DNA of 13,474 bases, from contig JAUUZS010000044.1 in NCBI GenBank assembly GCA_030589835.1, forward strand, positions 1 through 13,474, read 5' to 3'. The notes beneath the pieces were generated by a model. That model saw nothing but the letters and a program-made list of their open reading frames with translations, was not told the origin of the DNA and ran no database searches. Below, piece after piece: positions 1-5,792 of this stretch. The DNA is from Cyclobacteriaceae bacterium (GTDB taxonomy: Bacteria; Bacteroidota; Bacteroidia; Cytophagales; Cyclobacteriaceae). The stretch's first letter is position 1. Every line of letters begins with the position of its first letter. The position numbers were made by a program, and so were the translations under genes.

Positions 1-1
1 A

Positions 2-913
2 GATAACGAATGGTTTAAACAGGATCTTCCCAATGCGAACATCCCTGACGAAATACAGGAACTCCAGAAGGCGGGGCAAGCACTCAAAGACCCATCAAAG
101 GTGGACGGTATGGTTGATGCTAAAGCAGCACAAATGTCCGAAGCTAAACTGTTTAATGATCAAACCAAAGAACTGGATGCGATGAAGCAATTGCCGGAAA
201 GCATGCTGGCAGACCTTAAGCGGTACCGGGATGCCCAGGCCATGAAAGCAGAGGCAAAGGATATGGCGGTTAAAAAAGCTACGGATTACTTTGCAAGCCA
301 TCAGGATAAATTGACAGAAGCCCAGGGTATGATGAGCAAACTCAAAAAGAAATACTCCTACGTGCCGGATTCAAGGGATTTGAGTACAGCCGTGAAAGCG
401 ACATCCTTAAAAAACGAACCCTTGAAAAAACGCCTGGTATTTGGCCTGGGGTTTCAAATCCAGCGCACCAATCCGATCAGTTTGGATTTGTCGCCAAACC
501 TATTGTATCGATTTAATAAATTGTTCTCTGCCGGTATTTCCGGCACCTACCGCGCCAGCCTGGGGATAGAAAACAATTCATCGGTTGCAGTAAAAACTGC
601 TCAGGATGTATATGGAGGCAGCGCGATCGCACAGCATAAAGTATGGAAAGGCTTCTTCGGCCATGGCGAGTTTCAGTACCTGAGCACACCGATAGTTGAT
701 CAGACAACAGGAACTGATTTGCCCACCCGTTCCTGGCATGAAGGATTGCTGCTCGGTGTTGGCAAACAGATGAGATTTTCCAAAGCCCTGCAAGGACAAA
801 TTATTTTTACCTACGATTTTCTGCACACTTCCGCAAGCCCTAATCCTAAAGCCTGGAACATTAAATTCGGCTTTCAGTTGGGCAAGTTTAAGTTGAAGGA
901 TATTAAGCTGTAA
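2..913 (+). CDS. Helical protein with C-terminal outer-membrane-like beta domain (5' truncated)
   Basis: The reading frame is already open at base 2 and ends with TAA at 911-913, so only the last 303 residues are present and the true start lies outside the window. The GTG at 101 is an ordinary internal codon. The first ~130 visible residues are charged and Ala/Lys/Glu-rich with heptad-like spacing, suggesting a long helix or coiled coil. From about residue 150 the protein becomes a run of alternating hydrophobic and aromatic strands (for example LVFGLGFQIQ, LLLGVGKQMRF, GQIIFTYDFLH, WNIKFGFQLG), as in Bacteroidota outer-membrane barrels. It ends KFKLKDIKL, without a type IX secretion signal. 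I do not recognise the family. The gene looks more GC-rich than its neighbours. The outer-membrane location is inferred from strand periodicity only. Confidence 0.7.
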   Translation, partial: DNEWFKQDLPNANIPDEIQELQKAGQALKDPSKVDGMVDAKAAQMSEAKLFNDQTKELDAMKQLPESMLADLKRYRDAQAMKAEAKDMAVKKATDYFASHQDKLTEAQGMMSKLKKKYSYVPDSRDLSTAVKATSLKNEPLKKRLVFGLGFQIQRTNPISLDLSPNLLYRFNKLFSAGISGTYRASLGIENNSSVAVKTAQDVYGGSAIAQHKVWKGFFGHGEFQYLSTPIVDQTTGTDLPTRSWHEGLLLGVGKQMRFSKALQGQIIFTYDFLHTSASPNPKAWNIKFGFQLGKFKLKDIKL

Positions 914-1228
914 GTGAACTATTTTCTTTCTACCCTCCGTACAAAATGCTATTTTGGTTCGAAAGAAAGCTGGGATTTCTCATTTAATTCGTATGATCTT
1001 ATCAAACCTTGCTTTGATTGAACGTAAAGCTTGGGCAAGCTTTATATAAAGTTTGCCCAAGGTGAGGGTATGTCAATCGTAAGGTTTTGGAATGGTATAA
1101 AGCAGATATATGAATGATATAAGAAGTTGAGTATAAGAAGAAAAAATATCACTTCGCCTTACTTCTTCTCCCGTTGGCTTTCGGGATGGCATATTGCTTG
1201 TACATGAAGTTTATTCTATGAACTTTCA
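914..1228. other. Gene-less gap between convergent genes
   Basis: These 315 bases separate the plus-strand barrel gene from the 3' end of the DUF4097 gene on the minus strand. No plausible coding frame was seen. The notable content is the composite palindrome at 1025-1061. A small hairpin (TCCCG/CGGGA, about 1169-1186) lies just downstream of the DUF4097 stop when read on the minus strand, followed after about 20 nt by a T-rich stretch; it could be a weak terminator. Confidence 0.5.
1025..1061. repeat. Composite palindrome with two competing hairpins
   Basis: Bases 1030-1061 form a 32-bp uninterrupted palindrome: 15 Watson-Crick pairs and one G-T pair, outer arms CTTGGGCAA/TTGCCCAAG, core CTTTATATAAAG. 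Overlapping it, TAAAGCTT (1025-1032) and AAGCTTTA (1037-1044) form a perfect 8-bp stem around a GGGC loop. The segment 1037-1044 takes part in both structures, so they exclude each other. There is no T-run on either side, so it is not a classic intrinsic terminator. Its place between convergent genes allows a bidirectional transcription barrier or a protein-binding site. Confidence 0.6.
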
Positions 1229-2056
1229 TTACTCCTTTTTCCTCAAATATATATCTCCATTCACCGATTGAATGGATATCGGAACACCACCTCCATTTAT
1301 TGTTCCTTCAATATTGAACATATTCATGTTAGCGATTACCGGCATAGCTGCTGAAGCATCTTTATCAACGTCAATTTCCCAATCCGTATATGCCTCGCCA
1401 TTTACCGTATGAAGCTGTAAATCCGCGGCCACATTTTTTGGTAATGTAACATCCACATAACCGTTGACAGAAAGAAAGGAATTTGGCTTCTTAGGGGTAA
1501 TTTTGCTAAATACAACCTCCACATTGCCATTGGTGGCATTGGCAACTACAGGCCCCGACACATTGCTTATTTTTATCTGAGAGTTTAGGGCCATAATTTC
1601 GATTTCACCATTATGATTTTCAATGCTGTAGGTGGTCTCTATTTGAGCATGGATATCATTAACCTCCAGTTTAGCCTTATTGGGGATGTGAAATATATAG
1701 GCATTATTTCTGGCATGGTTGGATATTTTTAAGACACTAAAATTATTTCCGTCCTTTTCTACTACGAGCCCAATTCCGGTATTATCAGCGGCATCAGCAG
1801 TAAGGGGTTTTAGTCCGGCAGCGCGCTCCGGGGCTTGCTTCTTTTTTCCGGCAGGGGTATCGACAAAATCTCCTGAAAAATCAGTGGTGATCCTAATCTC
1901 ATCCTTGTCGTGGCCGATGATCTGAACACTTTCTGATCCGACCATAATTTCTATATTGGTATCCGGGCTGTTTTTCAATTCCGCTTTATATTCATTTTGT
2001 GCCAGGATGATTTGCCCGGACAAAACCAAAATCAAACTTATTGCTAACTTTTTCAT
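1229..2056 (-). CDS. Secreted DUF4097-type protein (putative adhesin-like beta-helix)
   Basis: This 275-residue protein begins MKKLAISLILVLSGQIILAQ, a clear Sec signal peptide with probable cleavage after AQ at residue 20. There is no lipobox Cys. The rest is built of short beta-strand repeats with recurring NG turns (HNGEIEI, TNGNVEV, SVNGYVDV, TVNGEAY, SVNGDIYL), the hallmark of the DUF4097/putative-adhesin fold. It is the last gene of a sigma, anti-sigma, DUF4097 operon, 42 bp after the anti-sigma stop. The biochemical role of DUF4097 proteins is poorly defined. In this context it is probably an exported envelope component produced with, or sensed by, the sigma/anti-sigma circuit (inference). 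Start and stop are unambiguous. Confidence 0.85.
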   Translation of the reverse strand: MKKLAISLILVLSGQIILAQNEYKAELKNSPDTNIEIMVGSESVQIIGHDKDEIRITTDFSGDFVDTPAGKKKQAPERAAGLKPLTADAADNTGIGLVVEKDGNNFSVLKISNHARNNAYIFHIPNKAKLEVNDIHAQIETTYSIENHNGEIEIMALNSQIKISNVSGPVVANATNGNVEVVFSKITPKKPNSFLSVNGYVDVTLPKNVAADLQLHTVNGEAYTDWEIDVDKDASAAMPVIANMNMFNIEGTINGGGVPISIQSVNGDIYLRKKE

Positions 2057-2098
2057 ATCTCTATTTAATTTATTTCTTATTCTATAATTAATAATTCA

Positions 2099-2863
2099 TC
2101 ACAATAACCTACCTATTCCCTGGGCTGCTTTTTGTTTGACGACCTTCATTTGACTTTCTTCCTGCATCAACTCCTGCAGTTTGGGTAAGGCTCTTTTTTC
2201 ATCTAACCGTACCAGCATGTCAATCAACTTTATTTGCAACAACGGATCTGTTTGATTTGTGATTCCGTTTATAAATGCTTTCCTCACTTTGTCGTGATTG
2301 CCAAATTTGAACAAGGCCTCGGCAGCGGCATTTTTCACATTGGCATTATCATCATTGTTGAAGGTATTGATGAGGGCATCTAAAATTTCATCATTGGCGC
2401 TATCCAGCTTTTTAATTTCATAGGTAGCCATAATGCGGTCACTTGCCGATTCTTTTCTCAATTGAGACAGTGCAACTAAATTTTTCATTTCATTGATATC
2501 CTGCCTCAATGATGCGACATCCTGGTTGCCTCCATTCTGATTTCCAATCAACCAACCTGCCAGCACACCAACAACGAGCAAAGAAAATCCGGCAGCTATC
2601 CGTGCTGTCCATGAAAAGGTATTAAGCCTTTTTCCTTGATCCAGCGAAACTATTTTTGGCCCCTCAGGCTCAAAATCCAATTCCTGATCGGTGGATTCCT
2701 CCTCCAGAGCGCTCATCATGGCAAACAGCTCTGCATCTGCTTTTAGCTCGTTTGGCAGCTCTATGTCTGTATTCAAAGATTGTCGCAAGGAATTTTCTTC
2801 TTCAAGACTAGTTTCTCCAGCGTAGTATTTTTCAAGGATTGCTTTTATTTTATCTGGTTTCAT
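2099..2863 (-). CDS. Membrane anti-sigma-like protein with C-terminal HEAT-like repeats
   Basis: This 254-residue protein has three parts. Residues 1-85 are acidic and helical, with motifs such as ILEKYYAGETSLEEE near the start, as in anti-sigma N-terminal domains of this phylum; no zinc-binding HxxxCxxC motif is seen. Residues about 87-107 (ARIAAGFSLLVVGVLAGWLI) are one transmembrane helix. Residues about 140-254 contain repeated helical pairs resembling HEAT repeats (DEILDALINTF, NVKNAAAEALFKFG, DPLLQIKLIDMLVRL, ALPKLQELM). A short Asn/Gln/Gly-rich linker and a likely coiled coil (about 113-135) follow the membrane helix. The start codon overlaps the upstream sigma gene by 14 bp, implying translational coupling. 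Probable topology is N-terminus inside with the HEAT-like part in the periplasm. The anti-sigma role is inferred from position and architecture. Confidence 0.75.
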   Translation of the reverse strand: MKPDKIKAILEKYYAGETSLEEENSLRQSLNTDIELPNELKADAELFAMMSALEEESTDQELDFEPEGPKIVSLDQGKRLNTFSWTARIAAGFSLLVVGVLAGWLIGNQNGGNQDVASLRQDINEMKNLVALSQLRKESASDRIMATYEIKKLDSANDEILDALINTFNNDDNANVKNAAAEALFKFGNHDKVRKAFINGITNQTDPLLQIKLIDMLVRLDEKRALPKLQELMQEESQMKVVKQKAAQGIGRLL

Positions 2864-3362
2864 AGTTTCTGATTTTTAAATAATTGCCCTTTACATTTTT
2901 CCTGGCTCTCGATAGATTTACCCGAATGGCATTTACATTCATGCCTGTCACTTCTTCAATTTCATCATAAGAATAATGCTCAATATCCCTCATGTGTATA
3001 ATGATCCTTTGCTGTTCCGGCAATGTGCTGAATAATTTCAGCATCAGTTCTTTAAGATTGTCAAAAGAAACCATACTAAATGGAGTGATGTTTTCCCTTC
3101 CGATTTCCGGCTCCTTAATTTCTACCATGTGCTTATTTTTCATGCTTTTAAGTTTGTCAAGACAAAAATTCTTCATGACTTTCATAGCATATGCTTCGGG
3201 ACTTTTCAAATCCTCAATGATTTCCTTGTTTCCCCAAAGCTTTATATAAACTTCCTGAAGCGCGTCTTCCGCGTCTTCATGATTCCGAAGCATTGTTTTG
3301 GCGAACCGAAACAACTTATCCTTTACAGGGATCAACTCTTTTTTAAAGGCCTCAATTTCCAT
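2850..3362 (-). CDS. ECF (sigma-70 family) RNA polymerase sigma factor
   Basis: The 170-residue product has the two ECF domains. Sigma region 2 covers about residues 10-75, with the core-binding motif DAEDALQEVYIKLW at 30-43 and the region 2.3/2.4-like YAMKVMKNFCLDKL. Sigma region 4 covers about 105-158, with LPEQQRIIIHMRDIEHYSYDEI followed by the helix-turn-helix GMNVNAIRVNLSRARKNVK. The length is normal for ECF sigma factors. It heads the operon with the membrane anti-sigma-like gene (14-bp overlap) and the DUF4097 gene. A TGTAAT-N16-CGTCTA element sits immediately upstream, so autoregulation is likely. The ATG at 3360-3362 retains the complete region 2. The next in-frame Met (residue 24) would remove part of it, so the longer start is preferred. 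Confidence 0.92.
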   Translation of the reverse strand: MEIEAFKKELIPVKDKLFRFAKTMLRNHEDAEDALQEVYIKLWGNKEIIEDLKSPEAYAMKVMKNFCLDKLKSMKNKHMVEIKEPEIGRENITPFSMVSFDNLKELMLKLFSTLPEQQRIIIHMRDIEHYSYDEIEEVTGMNVNAIRVNLSRARKNVKGNYLKIRNYETR

Positions 3363-3372
3363 TTCATTAATA

Positions 3373-3400
3373 TAGACGACCCTAAAGGAATTTCATTACA
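3373..3400 (-). promoter_or_regulatory. Putative ECF-type autoregulatory promoter
   Basis: Reading the minus strand, a -35-like TGTAAT (3400-3395) and a -10-like CGTCTA (3378-3373) are separated by exactly 16 nt. This matches the usual architecture of ECF sigma promoters (AAC/AAT-type -35, CGTC-type -10). It lies directly before the ECF sigma gene, as expected of autoregulation. Only 10 nt separate the CGTCTA element from the ATG, so the mRNA leader would be about 3-5 nt. Confidence 0.55.
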
Positions 3401-3505
3401 GCGAAGAGCATAATTTTTAAAAATCAACAACATAAGCTCCTGAAATGCTTGCTCAATAGCAGCATATGGACAAGTGTATAATGTGTGAGGAGGGCAAAAA
3501 ATGTT

Positions 3506-3560
3506 ATAAAAACAAAAAGATGGATAGAGCAATTAGCTCCACCCATCTTTTTGTTTTTAT
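3506..3560. terminator. Strong bidirectional hairpin terminator
   Basis: ATAAAAACAAAAAGATGG (3506-3523) is perfectly complementary to CCATCTTTTTGTTTTTAT (3543-3560). Inside is a smaller GAGC/GCTC stem. The arms supply T-rich 3' sides on both strands. The hairpin lies about 100 nt past the stop of the minus-strand SRPBCC gene and upstream of the ECF sigma promoter, so it probably ends the SRPBCC transcript and insulates the sigma operon. Confidence 0.8.
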
Positions 3561-3571
3561 GCATTATCCGC

Positions 3572-3657
3572 AGGTGCTGTTTAAATAATTTCGCACCTTT
3601 GGGGGCACATTTGTTCATGATTGTTAACCCGAACAATTCGGCGAATAATTGGGTTAA
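3572..3657. repeat. Two further inverted repeats after the SRPBCC stop
   Basis: Between the SRPBCC stop and the strong terminator lie two more hairpins. One has AGGTGC (3572-3577) pairing with GCACCT (3593-3598). The other has TTAACCC (3624-3630) pairing with GGGTTAA (3651-3657), with a small ATTCG/CGAAT stem inside. Neither has a T-run. They may stabilise the mRNA 3' end or bind a protein. Together with the terminator they account for most of the 297-bp gap between the sigma and SRPBCC genes, where I see no gene. Confidence 0.4.
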
Positions 3658-3659
3658 TT

Positions 3660-4118
3660 TCAGGCATTGGCAACATGCAATTGGCTTTCTGATACGTAGA
3701 GCTTTTCCAATCCCTTTAATATATTTGGAGCAATATTAAACTTATACATTAAATACATCATTGGGCTCATCAAACTGCTTTTTGGGGTCATTTCCATGTG
3801 CATATAAGCCTCCGTTTGATTCTCGCCTATAGGACGGACACCCAAAGTAGCCTGAGCACTTTTTACCGGCATCGAGCTATCGTAAATATCCACTGTATAA
3901 TGCGAGCCCTCTTCCCATTCCAACACCCGTTCCTGGATGTAATTTCCATCATTAAAATCACATTGCCTTGTAGCCCCAACTTCACAAGAGGCCGTCCCTT
4001 CCGTAAAATGCGATCCCTTCAGCATTGGATGAAAACGATGGATATTTGAATAGTCACCCAAATAAGCCCATATGGCTTCTGCAGGGGCATTGATTGTTCT
4101 TTTTACTTGAATTTTCAT
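3660..4118 (-). CDS. SRPBCC-fold (polyketide cyclase/START-like) protein
   Basis: The 152-residue product MKIQVKRTINAPAEAIWAYL has the classic SRPBCC opening: a first strand, INAPAEAIW, then GDYSNIHRFHP. Strand-rich sequence follows (ATRQCDFNDGNYIQERVLEW, TVDIYDSSMPV, TLGVRPIGENQTEAYMHMEM). The C-terminal helix (about 128-145) contains KFNIAPNILKGLEKLYV. The fold binds hydrophobic ligands in a central cavity; substrate and activity cannot be told from sequence. The frame remains open to 4202, but the ATG at 4118 is preferred because homologues begin at this strand and the longer start would place the TetR-type operator (4164-4179) inside the coding region. The gene is 220 bp downstream of the TetR gene and probably has its own promoter. 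Regulation by that TetR is inferred. Confidence 0.82.
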   Translation of the reverse strand: MKIQVKRTINAPAEAIWAYLGDYSNIHRFHPMLKGSHFTEGTASCEVGATRQCDFNDGNYIQERVLEWEEGSHYTVDIYDSSMPVKSAQATLGVRPIGENQTEAYMHMEMTPKSSLMSPMMYLMYKFNIAPNILKGLEKLYVSESQLHVANA

Positions 4119-4163
4119 GATGTATACTTTAAAAGGTTTATAATTGATTTCTTTTAATTTATT

Positions 4164-4179
4164 TAGACCAGTTTGTTTT
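4164..4179. promoter_or_regulatory. Putative TetR-family operator upstream of the SRPBCC gene
   Basis: TAGACCAGTTTGTTTT matches the site before the TetR gene (TAGACCGGTTGGTTTT, 4945-4960) at 14 of 16 positions. It lies 45 bp upstream of the preferred SRPBCC start codon. The imperfect ACC-N4-GGT-like symmetry is typical of TetR-family operators. The two sites are the basis for proposing a shared regulon. Confidence 0.5.
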
Positions 4180-4338
4180 ATTCTAAATTTTAATACCTCC
4201 ATTTACCAGATTTTCATGTCACTGAAGGATTGATGCCATAATAAAATGGCCTTATTCTGTCATAACAGGATTGCTTGTGTAGCCCCAAACGATGAAGTAA
4301 CCCCTGATTTATTTTTCCGATAAGGAATGCTACATGGA

Positions 4339-4923
4339 TTATTTTTTACTTATGAAATCAAATGTCATCTTATGCCATTTGTCAAGATATATCCTGCTTT
4401 GGTTTACCTTCATTCTGGAAAATGCCCCATAAATACCAGCATGCATATATTCTGCTATGTCCTCTGCAGGCATTGAATCCATTATTTCTCCTTTTTCCTG
4501 CCCCTCTCTCACGCACTTTGCAATTTCCTTTACCCACATAAGAAATACCTCATCTGCCGCCCTTGACATTCCTGGGCTATTACCGCCAACCTCTATTGAT
4601 AAATTATTTACCAGGCAACCGGCGTCCAATCCATCTTTCTCATTGATGTCGATAAGCATTGCATAAAATCGTTTCAAGCGTTCCAAAGGCGAAACTGTAA
4701 TATCCGAAAGTGCCTTGGTAATCATTTTCAAGCTCGCTGTGCCATATGCGTCAATCACCTTCCCGGCATACTCCTCTTTTGTATCAAAGAAATTATAAAA
4801 CGATCCCTTAGGAATATTACTTGCTTTTAGAATTTCATTAATCCCCACATGATGGTATCCCTTTTTTCGAAAGAGCTCTGTCCCCTTTTCAATGATATCC
4901 TCTACGTTGTGCTTGTATCCCAT
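4339..4923 (-). CDS. TetR/AcrR-family repressor, NemR-like
   Basis: This 194-residue protein has an N-terminal TetR helix-turn-helix (about residues 8-55: VEDIIEKGTELFRKKGYHHV, then INEILKASNIPKGSFYNFFDTKEE). Its C-terminal ligand/dimer domain contains GCLVNNLSIEVG at 102-113. That segment closely resembles GCLTVKLSAEVC of E. coli NemR as I recall it. Cys103 therefore lines up with NemR Cys106, the residue that senses electrophiles and reactive chlorine. A second Cys is at 137. The protein probably represses its own gene and the downstream SRPBCC gene and is released by oxidants or reactive electrophiles (inference). A candidate operator lies 22 bp upstream of its start codon. It is 111 bp downstream of the MOSC gene on the same strand. 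Confidence 0.85.
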   Translation of the reverse strand: MGYKHNVEDIIEKGTELFRKKGYHHVGINEILKASNIPKGSFYNFFDTKEEYAGKVIDAYGTASLKMITKALSDITVSPLERLKRFYAMLIDINEKDGLDAGCLVNNLSIEVGGNSPGMSRAADEVFLMWVKEIAKCVREGQEKGEIMDSMPAEDIAEYMHAGIYGAFSRMKVNQSRIYLDKWHKMTFDFISKK

Positions 4924-4944
4924 TGATATGCTGTTACGGTTAAT

Positions 4945-4960
4945 TAGACCGGTTGGTTTT
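4945..4960. promoter_or_regulatory. Putative TetR-family autoregulatory operator
   Basis: TAGACCGGTTGGTTTT lies 22 bp upstream of the TetR start codon, with partial dyad symmetry around ACC-GGTT-GGT. It recurs with two mismatches before the SRPBCC gene (4164-4179). Operators of NemR/AcuR-like repressors often contain AGACC/GGTCT half-sites, which supports the assignment. Confidence 0.55.
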
Positions 4961-5034
4961 TATAAAATTGAAAATTTAAGATTATTAAATGATATGTCAT
5001 TTTACGGACGAATCAAATGTGGATAGAATAGTGT

Positions 5035-5679
5035 TCAAACTTTCCAATGCCGCGCTATGTCCTTCTTGGTGCTATCCGACAAATTGGAATCAAACAAGGC
5101 GGCCTTCGCCATTTCTTCATTGACAAGCTTACCCTTTTTGTATACAAGCTGAAATATCTCCTGAAGGGAAAGTGCTTTTTGATTTCTCAATTCAAGATGA
5201 AATTCATCGCCATTTTGTACGTTCCCTTCCTCGATCACCCGAAAATAAATGCCAGGATGTTCATACTCGATAAATTGTTTGATCACTGCTGTGGCACCGA
5301 ATTTTGCGGCAAATGTATTGCAGGGTTGGCGAGGCTGGGAAACTTGCACAACTGCTGCTCCCACTTTATATATATCGCCAATCCTGATTTCCGACTCATG
5401 AACATCTGAAATGGTCAGGTTTTCCCCCATCATTCCAAATGTCCAATCCAAATCCGGATAAAGGGTTTTCCAGTAGTGGTAATAATTTTCTCCGTAGCCA
5501 TAACATGCTTTATCCAAACCACCGTGGAATTTCAGGTTATTGATATGATCGCCATGTACACTACGGCTTCCTAAAAAAATGGGCTCAGAAACAGGCAATT
5601 TAAAAATGCCAGTGGTCATGGTTTTACCCTTCCAAGTAATGGTTTTTTTATTTCCTATGTTGGTTGATATTATTTTCAT
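5035..5679 (-). CDS. MOSC-domain protein, YiiM-like
   Basis: The 214-residue product carries the MOSC domain at about residues 25-162. Motifs are SVHGDHINNLKFHGGLDKACY (40-60), the GENLT loop (85-89), IGDIYKVG (100-107) and QPRQPCNTF (115-123) with the conserved Cys120 of molybdenum-cofactor-binding MOSC proteins. The last ~50 residues form a helical tail like the YiiM 3-alpha domain. Size and order match YiiM of E. coli, a Moco enzyme linked to detoxification of N-hydroxylated bases such as 6-hydroxylaminopurine. The same reaction is inferred, not shown. It is divergent from the TonB receptor gene, and the TetR and SRPBCC genes follow on the same strand. I do not see a copy of the TAGACC operator upstream of it. 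Confidence 0.88.
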   Translation of the reverse strand: MKIISTNIGNKKTITWKGKTMTTGIFKLPVSEPIFLGSRSVHGDHINNLKFHGGLDKACYGYGENYYHYWKTLYPDLDWTFGMMGENLTISDVHESEIRIGDIYKVGAAVVQVSQPRQPCNTFAAKFGATAVIKQFIEYEHPGIYFRVIEEGNVQNGDEFHLELRNQKALSLQEIFQLVYKKGKLVNEEMAKAALFDSNLSDSTKKDIARHWKV

Positions 5680-5792
5680 GGGTATATATTTTGTCTAAGC
5701 GCTCTAATTTGCCGTAAATAATTTCTTTCTCAACTTATAATAATACAGTTTTAGTACCAAATGTTGAATTTGATCATAAAAAATTAATTCCT

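Noticed and set aside
1719..1925. Plus-strand open frame inside the DUF4097 gene
   Set aside because: It is a shadow of the minus-strand coding sequence, with no supporting start context or domain.
3485..3739. Plus-strand open frame of 84 codons overlapping the terminator and the SRPBCC 3' end
   Set aside because: It runs through the perfect hairpin and antisense to a well-supported gene, and the translation has no recognisable domain.
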